From assembly GCA_017861355.1 (NCBI GenBank), contig JAGFXQ010000063.1:1-12962 (forward strand): a stretch of 12,962 nucleotides of DNA, in the 5' to 3' direction. This DNA is from Bacillota bacterium (GTDB lineage Bacteria > Bacillota > Clostridia > Lachnospirales > Lachnospiraceae). Below are positions 7,076-12,962 of the stretch, one piece after another. The position numbers and the translations under genes are program-made. The first letter of the stretch is position 1; the number at the start of each line of letters is the position of its first letter. The notes beneath the pieces are model-generated. The model saw only the letters and a list, made by a program, of their open reading frames with translations. It was not told the DNA's origin and did no database searches.

Positions 7076-8958
7076 ACTAGGTTTTCTGCCATTGCACATA
7101 TAAAAAGGCAATACATTTTTCTTTCACTTTCAAAACGCTTTTCTTCAGAAGGTTTTTCTTCCTTCATCCATGTGTTTATTACATCAAAGTCCAGATACTT
7201 ATTCCAATAATCCCGATCTAATATGGAGATAACCTCTGCTTTCCTTCGCTTATATTCTTCGAACCAATCAGGATTGCCTTTCTTGTTCTTATCACTATTG
7301 TCTTCTTTGGTCCGAAGATCATAAAGAGATTGAGGAATGAGGTCTTTAAATGCTTCTCTAAAAATATAACGGTTCTTATTACCTTTTAAATAGAGGTGTC
7401 TGGGAATCGATATAGCAAAGTCTATTACTCGGTAGTCTAAATACGGAATAAGATATCTTACATCGGAGCAGGAACCAAGCAGAGCTACATTATCTAATCT
7501 ATTGCGGCTGCCACCTTCATTAATATATGATTTTGGGTCATACGCAAAATGAAGTGCTGACATCTTCTCCTTACGAAATTTATTAGTAAAATCTATATTC
7601 AAAAGATCCGGCGAATGAAAAGGATTAAGAAAAGGTCGTTTCAGATTTCTCCCGGTTTCCCGAAGAACTCGACAACTCTTCTTTAATGCCTTTCCGATTC
7701 TATTCTTCTGCCCATGTGTTGTTGACCACATATATCTAAAAAAATGATAATATTCTCTATGGTAAAATAATTCATAGGGATTACATCTATGACTAACGCC
7801 TTCATCCCCTCCATGACCCGTAAAAACAACCTTTGCCCCTTCCCGTTGAAGAACTTGTGCACCTTCACAGATGGGTAGGGTATTGATATAAGGTGGCAAA
7901 ACATATCGAAAGGCAGGATGCTCCTTTGTTAGACATATTCCAATATCTTGAATGTTTCTGGCAATATTACTGTCATTGGAAAGCTCACTATTTATTCTCC
8001 GAAACAGGCAACGGATATTCTCCTGCTCACAGATATCAGCAATAATCAGGCGTTCATCATTTTCCGCAAGGGGTAATTCATCGGGATTAGGAGACCATGA
8101 AAAATAAATACCTTTTCGTCCCAAACGATTGATAAGAATATCGATAATACCGGAGTCAAGTCCCCCGGACAACTCAGCACCTATTTGATCGGAAATGGCA
8201 TCCAGTCTGATTTTTACTGCATCTGTAATAAGTTCTCTAAGCTTGTCCTTGTAGGCTGCTTCCGAGGAGAAACGGATTTTTTTGCTTCCCAGTTCCCAAT
8301 ACTTATGTGATTCAAAAACTAGTTTGTTATCTATATAAGAAAACTGTATATAGCTTGCCGGGTTTACACAAAATATGTGTGTATATTCTGTAGCGCATTG
8401 ACTGAGGGTCGAATAACCAGCCAATGTTTTGTATATCCAGCTCTCGCTGATGGAAGCATCAACTTGTTGAAGGGATATAATACCTCGTATATCTGTAGAA
8501 AACGCAATAAATTCATCACATGCATAGTAAAACAGTGGCCTTATTCCCATGTGATCTCTAAAAAGAACAAGTGCCTTTGTATTGTCGTCATAGATCGCAC
8601 CTGCAAAATCACCATTGACGTCTTTGAGAGCATCGAATCCAAACACATCAATATAGGAGAAGAGTAATTCTTCATCTGAAATCGTTTTATTTAAATTTGT
8701 TTTTTTCAACATTTCTTCCCGATTAAAGAGTAAAGCATCGATCGCTGCATATTTTTTCCCTTTTGTAAGAATGGTCGTACTGTGTTCACTTTCCCTGGAG
8801 ATATATTCATAACAGCATCCCAAAGCATAAGTTGTATTTGTGCTGAATGCTTCAGCGTCCTTACCGTAAACACGATTCCATAATAACATCGTTTTTATAT
8901 TAATATTTTGAAAGTTTTCGTTAGAACTGTTATGTAAGAAACCTAGAATACCACTCAT
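7051..8958 (-). CDS. Asparagine-synthetase-like macrolactam cyclase, lasso-peptide type
   Basis: 635 aa with the two-domain asparagine synthetase layout. A class-II glutamine-amidotransferase-like domain (about 1-200; NGDFAGAIYD, RDHMGIRPLFYY) is followed by an ATP-pyrophosphatase domain (about 235-600) with the PPi loop SGGLDSG at 264-270 and GHGGDEG at 381-387. The protein begins MSGILG, so the glutaminase nucleophile Cys2 is Ser and glutamine-derived ammonia is not expected. This is typical of lasso cyclases, which adenylate an Asp/Glu side chain of a peptide that is then attacked by its own N-terminus. It lies 168 bases downstream of the 51-aa precursor in the same direction and shares a kinase neighbour, which decides for lasso cyclase over amino-acid biosynthesis. 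AGAGGG nine bases before the ATG is a modest ribosome site. The gene is AT-richer than the left and right flanks. Confidence 0.84.
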   Translation of the reverse strand: MSGILGFLHNSSNENFQNINIKTMLLWNRVYGKDAEAFSTNTTYALGCCYEYISRESEHSTTILTKGKKYAAIDALLFNREEMLKKTNLNKTISDEELLFSYIDVFGFDALKDVNGDFAGAIYDDNTKALVLFRDHMGIRPLFYYACDEFIAFSTDIRGIISLQQVDASISESWIYKTLAGYSTLSQCATEYTHIFCVNPASYIQFSYIDNKLVFESHKYWELGSKKIRFSSEAAYKDKLRELITDAVKIRLDAISDQIGAELSGGLDSGIIDILINRLGRKGIYFSWSPNPDELPLAENDERLIIADICEQENIRCLFRRINSELSNDSNIARNIQDIGICLTKEHPAFRYVLPPYINTLPICEGAQVLQREGAKVVFTGHGGDEGVSHRCNPYELFYHREYYHFFRYMWSTTHGQKNRIGKALKKSCRVLRETGRNLKRPFLNPFHSPDLLNIDFTNKFRKEKMSALHFAYDPKSYINEGGSRNRLDNVALLGSCSDVRYLIPYLDYRVIDFAISIPRHLYLKGNKNRYIFREAFKDLIPQSLYDLRTKEDNSDKNKKGNPDWFEEYKRRKAEVISILDRDYWNKYLDFDVINTWMKEEKPSEEKRFESERKMYCLFICAMAENLVKKSREIS

Positions 8959-9072
8959 GTATTTTGACCCTCTATTAAAATAATATCGTTATCAGGTCCA
9001 CCGGCTTAGTCGATGGTTTATTCATGACAAGTGAAACAATTTATCTTTTCATCTTGTAGTACCGAGATACAA

Positions 9073-9113
9073 TTTATAAACCTTGCCAAAGCATATTTGA
9101 CAAGGTTTATAAA
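9073..9113 (-). promoter_or_regulatory. 18-bp intercistronic hairpin between precursor and cyclase genes
   Basis: TTTATAAACCTTGYCAAA arms at 9073-9090 and 9096-9113 surround a 5-base loop. In minus-strand RNA all 18 positions pair (17 Watson-Crick, one G-U); in plus-strand RNA one would be an A-C clash. It starts 14 bases after the precursor stop. The sequence after it (ATTGTATC) is no U-tract, so it is more likely a 3' stabiliser or partial attenuator that raises precursor mRNA over cyclase mRNA than a full terminator. Similar hairpins between precursor and enzyme genes are known in other lasso clusters. Confidence 0.8.
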
Positions 9114-9126
9114 CGGTACGCTTTAA

Positions 9127-9282
9127 TTATGAATGCTCATTTACTGGATCTGACGGTGTACATTTAAAACTATCTAAAATGTCATCATTTAAAACCCAAA
9201 ATTCAACAAAAAAATCAAAACGACCGTTTGCTGTTTCGTTGATATTAAGTTCACTAATTTCAGGTGTATTCCATGTTTTCAT
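9127..9282 (-). CDS. Putative lasso-peptide precursor, 51 aa
   Basis: A small gene below usual length cut-offs. GGGGAGGAG stands 8 bases before its ATG and a sigma-A-like promoter lies just upstream. The leader (1-18) begins MKTWNTPEISELNIN; W4-x-x-P7 fits the aromatic-x-x-Pro recognition motif of lasso leaders, and T17 is a Thr of the kind usually found at position -2. If T17 is -2 the core is N19-S51 with a ring from N19 to E27 (nine members); if cleavage is before G20 the ring is G20 to E27 (eight). E27 is the only acidic residue at a permitted ring distance. The tail is long (24 aa after E27), acidic, contains a single Cys (C41) and ends in Ser51, the position phosphorylated in paeninodin-type peptides. 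Upstream neighbour: HPr-kinase-like gene. Downstream: hairpin, then cyclase. The core boundaries and the lasso fold are inferred. Confidence 0.8.
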   Translation of the reverse strand: MKTWNTPEISELNINETANGRFDFFVEFWVLNDDILDSFKCTPSDPVNEHS

Positions 9283-9321
9283 ACCATATTCTCCTCCCCA
9301 AAATTTGTTAATAATAAACCT

Positions 9322-9350
9322 AGAATACTTAATAATTGTGTTACAGTCAA
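9322..9350 (-). promoter_or_regulatory. Sigma-A-type promoter of the precursor gene
   Basis: On the minus strand TTGACT (complement 9345-9350), a spacer of exactly 17 bases and TATTCT (complement 9322-9327). The -35 matches five of six and the -10 four of six. A start site near 9315 gives a leader of about 30 bases carrying the strong Shine-Dalgarno site. It lies inside the locus, so the precursor can be transcribed without the kinase gene. An inverted repeat TGTTA/TAACA (9339-9361) brackets the -35 and could be an operator. Confidence 0.62.
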
Positions 9351-9449
9351 CAATACTAACATCTTTGTTAGAATCGTTTTTGAGAATGTTTCAAGAAACT
9401 TGCTTACCTCTCTGTCAGAACGCGGAAAATGCTACCTATTGGAAAATTG

Positions 9450-9471
9450 ATTATAATTCGTCAATTATAAT
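9450..9471 (-). terminator. AT-rich perfect palindrome overlapping the kinase stop codon
   Basis: ATTATAATT and AATTATAAT arms of nine bases flank a four-base loop and span the kinase stop (9461-9463). On the minus strand the sequence after it is CAATTTTCC, only a short U-run. It may be a weak terminator or a stabiliser separating kinase and precursor transcripts. Confidence 0.35.
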
Positions 9472-10372
9472 TAAACTCAAATACTATATTAAGTGCATCT
9501 ATCTGCGCCTCAACTGAATCTACACCAACGGGGCGCTTCAGAAGATAGATTGGAATTATGGATGCGATTTTAAGGCAGTCATCTATGATATCAGAATTAA
9601 TTTTTTCTTTTTGTAATAGCTTACGAATAAACAGATTTCCATAAATAGCATACAACTTCTCAAGACCCTTTACTTCCTCCAGCTGCACCTGCTCGCAATT
9701 ACTCACCTTCAAGATCACAATCCCGATCACCTTCTGTTCGTGCTCTTCAAACACAGAAAAACATGGTACCATAAATTTATCTTTCATTTCATCAATATAG
9801 ATAACTTCCTGCGGATTTACAAGCTTCGCTACTTCATTTCGACACATCTTCTGATAAGGAAACGCAGGATAGGCAAAAAGATCTTTCCCCCTTGCCCATA
9901 CAAGTTCCATATCATCCGCCAGTAGTTTAAAACCCGCTTTTATCAATGCTCTGGTAAGCGTTGATTTACCACTTCCACTCTCTCCAGCAAGTAAAAGGGC
10001 TCCTTTATCATATACTACTGAACTGCAGTGTATGGCCATCTGATTTTTCTGTAAAAAAAGAAAGGCAAATCCAAATCCTAGAAGATACGTTTTTAAGGAT
10101 TGCCAATTGGCACTTTCTTTTGCCTGATACTTTATCGTATTTCCTTCTTCAACTACTAGATGGACTGTTTTATTGGAAAAGAGCGTAGAGTGTTTTCCAA
10201 TCGAATATGATTTTCCTTCCAACTCTACCTCCAGTCTATTTTCTAAAATGGACTGATAAATGAAAACATCGATCTGCTCTGGTTTATACTTTAATTCCCT
10301 CAACTGAAAAAAATCCAAATCTGATTCTACGGTCAATCCATATAAACTATAATAGTACATCTCATACCTCAC
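9461..10372 (-). CDS. HPr-kinase-like P-loop kinase of RiPP (lasso-peptide) type
   Basis: 303 aa. The N-terminal part (about 1-110) is not recognised. The kinase core shows MAIHCSSVV with H115, the P-loop GESGSGKST at 130-138 and LLADDMELV with D153-D154, the arrangement of the HPr kinase/phosphorylase C-terminal fold. It differs from genuine HprK: the P-loop ends in Thr rather than Glu, the HprK N-terminal domain is not apparent and carbon-regulation genes are absent. In paeninodin-type lasso clusters, kinases of this family phosphorylate the C-terminal Ser of the precursor; the adjacent 51-aa precursor here ends in Ser, which fits. It is first in the minus-strand locus, 178 bases before the precursor. 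AAGGTG sits four bases before the chosen ATG; a second in-frame ATG four codons later is possible. Visibly AT-richer than the flanking genes. Confidence 0.84.
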   Translation of the reverse strand: MRYEMYYYSLYGLTVESDLDFFQLRELKYKPEQIDVFIYQSILENRLEVELEGKSYSIGKHSTLFSNKTVHLVVEEGNTIKYQAKESANWQSLKTYLLGFGFAFLFLQKNQMAIHCSSVVYDKGALLLAGESGSGKSTLTRALIKAGFKLLADDMELVWARGKDLFAYPAFPYQKMCRNEVAKLVNPQEVIYIDEMKDKFMVPCFSVFEEHEQKVIGIVILKVSNCEQVQLEEVKGLEKLYAIYGNLFIRKLLQKEKINSDIIDDCLKIASIIPIYLLKRPVGVDSVEAQIDALNIVFEFNYN

Positions 10373-10394
10373 ACCTTGTTATCAACTTACAACT

Positions 10395-10460
10395 ATGCTA
10401 TCATTTTCTGTTTAGCATTATACTTCTAGCGCAGTGGTCCTAAAGCCGTTGGTTTAGCAT
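10395..10460. promoter_or_regulatory. Putative control region of the kinase gene with repeated GTTTAGCAT
   Basis: GTTTAGCAT occurs at 10410-10418 and 10452-10460, spaced by exactly 42 bases (four helical turns). A partial inverted copy, ATGCTA, lies at 10395-10400. A minus-strand TATAAT (complement 10417-10422) overlaps the first copy and would give a leader of about 37 bases for the kinase. No convincing -35 is present, which is compatible with an activator-dependent promoter. A regulator gene is not seen in the window. Confidence 0.4.
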
Positions 10461-10580
10461 GTCATAATTGTATATATTTTCCATTTTATCACTTTAAAAA
10501 CAAAATGTAAATCTTTAAAATATGAATCTTAAAGTATCAATGAAAATAATCCGATAAACTATCTCAAAATTCATAAACAC

Positions 10581-10620
10581 AAAAAAAGCCTTGTAAATTT
10601 AACATTTACAAAGCTTTCTT
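10581..10620 (-). terminator. Rho-independent terminator of tRNA-Leu
   Basis: On the minus strand AAAGCTTTGTAAAT pairs with ATTTACAAGGCTTT around a GTTAA loop, and TTTTG follows. The one imperfect pair is G-U on the minus strand. It starts a few bases after the tRNA 3' end and isolates the tRNA from the kinase gene downstream. Confidence 0.85.
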
Positions 10621-10623
10621 TAG

Positions 10624-10707
10624 TGCAGTTGAGGGGACTTGAACCCCTACTCACTTGCGTGAACTAGAACCTGAATCTAGCGCGTATGCCAATTCCGCCA
10701 CAACTGC
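10624..10707 (-). tRNA. tRNA-Leu, anticodon CAG
   Basis: 84 bases. The acceptor stem GCAGTTG/CAACTGC has discriminator A. The anticodon stem CTAGA/TCTAG holds the loop TTCAGGT, giving anticodon CAG (reads CUG). A long variable arm (TTCACGCAAGTGAG) marks a class-II tRNA, and the T-arm GGGG TTCAAGT CCCC is intact. The 3' CCA is not encoded (next bases CTA). It has its own promoter and terminator. Confidence 0.97.
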
Positions 10708-10739
10708 AAGGCATGTTCCATTACTACGGAACGAATTTG

Positions 10740-10768
10740 ATTATAACATAATGTTTTTCGTAATTCAA
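10740..10768 (-). promoter_or_regulatory. Promoter of tRNA-Leu
   Basis: On the minus strand TTGAAT (complement 10763-10768), 17-base spacer and a perfect TATAAT (complement 10740-10745) preceded by TGT, an extended -10. The start site would be about 25 bases before the mature tRNA 5' end. Confidence 0.8.
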
Positions 10769-10865
10769 GAAGAATATTAATTTCTTGCTCAATTCCTTCA
10801 ATAAAGATATCATTATTTTTCTACAAGATATCCTTGACCTGTTCTATGTAAGGTGAAGTCTATGC

Positions 10866-11051
10866 TTACGGTAAGGAAATCTCCTTAACAGCCTCGGTTG
10901 CTTTAACCTTCTTTTCTTTTGGGGGTCGCTTGCAATAGGGCTCGGGATATTTTGTGTGAGTCTTATGGTGAGCGATGCATTCATCGCATTTGCCGAAGCG
11001 TTCGCACTTCTTTCTGACACAGGGGCAGCGGTCCGTTCCACATTCCAGCAT
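10866..11051 (-). CDS. Small Cys-rich protein of unknown function
   Basis: 61 aa, accepted as a gene because AGGAGG stands seven bases before its ATG and the composition is protein-like. The N-terminal half carries C4, C9, C11, C16, C22 and C25 followed by H28, H29 and H32, a spacing (CxCx4Cx5CxxC then HH) suited to binding zinc or another metal. One further Cys (C40) precedes a Lys-rich C-terminal tail (PPKEKKVKATEAVKE). The family was not recognised and no function is proposed. It lies alone between two tRNA genes; a TATAAT on the minus strand about 50 bases upstream may be its -10, without a clear -35. The overlapping frame ending at 10844 is a shadow. Confidence 0.72.
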   Translation of the reverse strand: MLECGTDRCPCVRKKCERFGKCDECIAHHKTHTKYPEPYCKRPPKEKKVKATEAVKEISLP

Positions 11052-11197
11052 GGTAGACCCTCCTAATTCTTTATACTTATTTTATGTTCTTCTGATCTTT
11101 GGTTAATTCTATTATAGATCAGTGAGCTGGTGCGAGATAGTAGTAATGTTTGGAAAAGCTTCAGGAAAAATCATGAAGAAAAATACTGCAAAAGGTA

Positions 11198-11226
11198 TTG
11201 ACATTAGTACTGCAACGTATTAAAAT
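11198..11226 (+). promoter_or_regulatory. Near-consensus promoter of tRNA-Asn
   Basis: Perfect TTGACA (11198-11203), 17-base spacer, TAAAAT (11221-11226), immediately before the tRNA-Asn gene, leaving a very short leader of about 5 bases after the predicted start. Confidence 0.88.
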
Positions 11227-11237
11227 TGCTAATGTAT

Positions 11238-11309
11238 TCCTCGATAGCTCAATGGTAGAGCACACGGCTGTTAACCGTGGGGTTGTAGGTTCGAGCCCTA
11301 CTCGGGGAG
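11238..11309 (+). tRNA. tRNA-Asn, anticodon GTT
   Basis: 72 bases. The acceptor stem TCCTCGA/TCGGGGA includes one U-G pair, with discriminator G. D-arm GCTC/GAGC, anticodon stem CACGG/CCGTG with loop CTGTTAA (anticodon GTT), and T-arm GTAGG TTCGAGC CCTAC. CCA is not encoded. It is transcribed from its own promoter and ended by the hairpin at 11322. Confidence 0.97.
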
Positions 11310-11321
11310 TTATTTTTATAG

Positions 11322-11366
11322 AAAGGATGCAGTAGAGCAAGTTGAAAGCTCTACTGCATCCTTTTT
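11322..11366. terminator. Perfect bidirectional terminator between tRNA-Asn and the permease gene
   Basis: A perfect 17-bp stem (11322-11338 with 11348-11364) closes on a 9-base loop, with T-runs on the plus side and TTTC on the minus side. It begins one base beyond the permease stop codon and 13 bases after the tRNA, so it serves both convergent units. Confidence 0.93.
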
Positions 11367-11367
11367 G

Positions 11368-12962
11368 TTAATCTGCCATCAGCTCTCTGGGATTCACCTT
11401 ACGGATGCGGATGCTGACTAAAGTAGTTGTAATCAGAGTTAGTGTTTCCATCACGACGAGAGACAGACTGATGGAGCTCATAGGGATGATAAAAAAACCA
11501 TTTCTGATATCAACGACGGAGAACATCAGAACACACAGAGGATTGATGGTGAATACAGCCAGGACACTGCCAAGTAATGTACTGAACAATATGATCGTGC
11601 CAAGGGCGATGTTGTTATGAATGATTAACTGTCCGGTGGTAAAACCAAGCGCTTTATTGATGCCGATGACATTCTTCTCCCGGATGATCTTTACCTTTAC
11701 AAGGTAATAGAGGATTAATACGACGATCAAAGCGGTGATCACTCCGATGATGATACATACCATCGTGATTGACTGCGTAATTGACGATAATGTGGAGGTG
11801 AAGATATCCTCCATATTGACGATGGATATATTATAACCATCCAGCTCATCCTCCAGAAGATGGATCGTATCAGTTACACTGACGTCTTCCTTCAGATAAA
11901 GGTAGAAGGAGACAGGGACATAGGAGCTGTCGCAGCGTTTCATACCTTCTGTGGTAATGGAGGCTGACTGACCGAGGCTGTTAATGTGCTGTGAGATACC
12001 GACTACCAAGTAATCATAGGAGACGTCGCCGGAGATTATAGATACAACATCGCCGATCTCAGCACCGAGCTTGCGTGAATTCACTGTACTTAGAACGATT
12101 TCATTGTCATGCTTCGGGTAGCGTCCCTCGGTAATCGTGGATACAGCCACCTTGTTGTAATCATCGCAGATGAAGGTATTCGTTGAGGTCTGTTTGTCAC
12201 CAAACTGCAGGGTTAAGGAATCCGTGGTATAATGAACCGATCGGTCAACGCCCGAAGTTGCGGCAGCTATCTCATATACCTTCTCGTAATTCTCGTCGTA
12301 ACTTACGACCACCAGATCAGCGCGTTCCATACCAACCAGTCGGAGAAATGCACTCTCATCCTTCACAAAGTTATAATACATCGCAAAGGAGAATACGATG
12401 GTGAAGGACATTATAGTACCAATGATACCGATGGAGATACTTTGTTTTCGGTTGTTGAAGATCTGCTTGAGTCCAAGGAGCAGATGCAGATTTCCTCGAG
12501 ATTGTTCTAAGGGGAAATGATTTTTACCAAAATGATAATTATCGATGCCGTTGCGTAATGCCATCAGGGGAGTGATTTTGGCGATGCGTCTGGTAACTTT
12601 AATCGTGATGATCAGGATCATCAAAATAATGGTGAGAAAACTCAGCAGCATACTGACAATTCCCGGCTCCATATGCCAGTTGAGCCCGATGGAGGACGAG
12701 ATGATATTGGTGACGGCACCGGAGCAAAATAGCGAGATCAGAATTCCGAGCAGATAACCAAAGCAAGAGATCGTCAGGAATTCTAAGATCAGGGAATTCT
12801 GAATCATTCGATGAGTAAAACCGACCGCTTCCATGGAACCGATATTCTTGATGTCCTCTTCGATATGTGTAATTACGGTAAAGCGGATTACTACCATGGA
12901 TATGATAATAATCAGTGCTGCAAAGAATACCAATACCATCATAAGTATGTTGATCGTCGCCG
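11368..12962 (-). CDS. FtsX-type ABC transporter permease, C-terminal part (5' end outside window)
   Basis: The reading frame is open to the right edge, six codons above the ATG at 12940-12942, so about 530 residues are visible and the true start lies outside. The protein begins inside a transmembrane segment. Three helices (about residues 1-24, 51-78 and 92-116 counted from that ATG) form the first FtsX unit. A cytoplasmic loop rich in basic residues, a further helix (about 170-192), an extracellular domain of about 190 residues and three final helices follow, ending in the typical IRIRKVNPRELMAD. This matches the large two-unit FtsX permeases of the peptide/lipoprotein-transport and antimicrobial-resistance type, which work with a separate ATPase. 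No ATPase is in the window. It is convergent with tRNA-Asn and ends at a perfect terminator. Confidence 0.9.
   Translation of the reverse strand, partial: ATINILMMVLVFFAALIIIISMVVIRFTVITHIEEDIKNIGSMEAVGFTHRMIQNSLILEFLTISCFGYLLGILISLFCSGAVTNIISSSIGLNWHMEPGIVSMLLSFLTIILMILIITIKVTRRIAKITPLMALRNGIDNYHFGKNHFPLEQSRGNLHLLLGLKQIFNNRKQSISIGIIGTIMSFTIVFSFAMYYNFVKDESAFLRLVGMERADLVVVSYDENYEKVYEIAAATSGVDRSVHYTTDSLTLQFGDKQTSTNTFICDDYNKVAVSTITEGRYPKHDNEIVLSTVNSRKLGAEIGDVVSIISGDVSYDYLVVGISQHINSLGQSASITTEGMKRCDSSYVPVSFYLYLKEDVSVTDTIHLLEDELDGYNISIVNMEDIFTSTLSSITQSITMVCIIIGVITALIVVLILYYLVKVKIIREKNVIGINKALGFTTGQLIIHNNIALGTIILFSTLLGSVLAVFTINPLCVLMFSVVDIRNGFFIIPMSSISLSLVVMETLTLITTTLVSIRIRKVNPRELMAD

Noticed and set aside
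7051..8958. Ordinary asparagine synthetase (asnB)
   Set aside because: Cys2 is Ser, and the gene lies beside a lasso-like precursor and an HPr-kinase-like gene, which fits a peptide cyclase better.
8976..9026. Minus-strand 16-codon frame starting MNKPSTKPVD between hairpin and cyclase
   Set aside because: No ribosome-binding site and no leader-like features; not a second precursor.
9179..9517. Plus-strand 112-aa open frame antisense to the precursor region
   Set aside because: No Shine-Dalgarno site, low-complexity hydrophobic composition, and it crosses the precursor, its promoter and the kinase end on the opposite strand.
9461..10372. Genuine HPr kinase/phosphorylase (hprK)
   Set aside because: The P-loop ends KST rather than KSE, the N-terminal half is not HprK-like, and the context is a RiPP locus.
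10624..10660. tRNA-Leu 3' end as an attachment site for an island
   Set aside because: The only similar stretch near 7003-7010 is an 8-base GAACCCCT match inside a terminator; no integrase gene is present.
10844..11041. Overlapping minus-strand 65-aa frame
   Set aside because: The alternative frame in 10866-11051 has the strong ribosome site and a Cys pattern; this one is its shadow.
11368..12962. FtsX permease as exporter or immunity protein of the lasso locus
   Set aside because: It is separated by two tRNA genes, a Cys-rich gene and strong terminators, and is incomplete here, so no link can be supported.
1..12962. CRISPR arrays, insertion sequences, rRNA
   Set aside because: No regularly spaced repeats, transposase motifs or rRNA signatures were found on either strand.

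Overview
The window looks like chromosome from a low-to-mid GC Firmicute, most likely a Clostridia/Lachnospiraceae-type anaerobe. The evidence is strong purine-rich Shine-Dalgarno sites, sigma-A-like promoters with TATAAT-type -10 boxes, Rho-independent terminators at most gene ends, tRNA genes without encoded CCA, and the protein families present. The genus cannot be fixed from the sequence alone.

Left part (1-2900): a two-gene signalling operon on the minus strand. A soluble PAS-PAS histidine kinase overlaps by ATGA a response regulator whose output is an HD-GYP domain, so a cytoplasmic signal is probably converted into cyclic-di-GMP hydrolysis. Divergent from it (3100-4450) are an alpha/beta-hydrolase and a small Dabb (stress-responsive A/B barrel) protein on the plus strand. 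They end at a shared hairpin facing a minus-strand, cytoplasmic, short GH2 glycosidase (4590-6299). A 342-bp AT-rich divergent region separates GH2 from a small MGMT-family (alkyltransferase-like) protein at 6642-6959.

Centre (6970-10460): the most interesting segment, a compact and AT-richer minus-strand locus that reads as a lasso-peptide RiPP locus. In transcription order it has an HPr-kinase-like P-loop protein, a 51-aa precursor peptide (9127-9282) found by reading the sequence directly, and an asparagine-synthetase-like macrolactam cyclase whose glutaminase Cys2 is Ser. The precursor has its own good promoter and Shine-Dalgarno site, an aromatic-x-x-Pro leader motif, a Thr before the predicted core, one acidic residue in the right ring position, and a C-terminal Ser that fits the known role of such kinases in paeninodin-type pathways. 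An 18-bp hairpin sits between precursor and cyclase, and two consecutive terminators close the locus. No B1 (PqqD-like RRE) or B2 (transglutaminase-like leader peptidase) gene is present between the flanking genes, so the pathway is incomplete, uses enzymes encoded elsewhere, or works differently.

Right part (10580-12962): tRNA-Leu(CAG) on minus with promoter and terminator, a small Cys-rich protein (10866-11051), tRNA-Asn(GTT) on plus with a near-consensus promoter, a perfect bidirectional terminator, and the C-terminal part of a large FtsX-type ABC-transporter permease that runs off the right edge.
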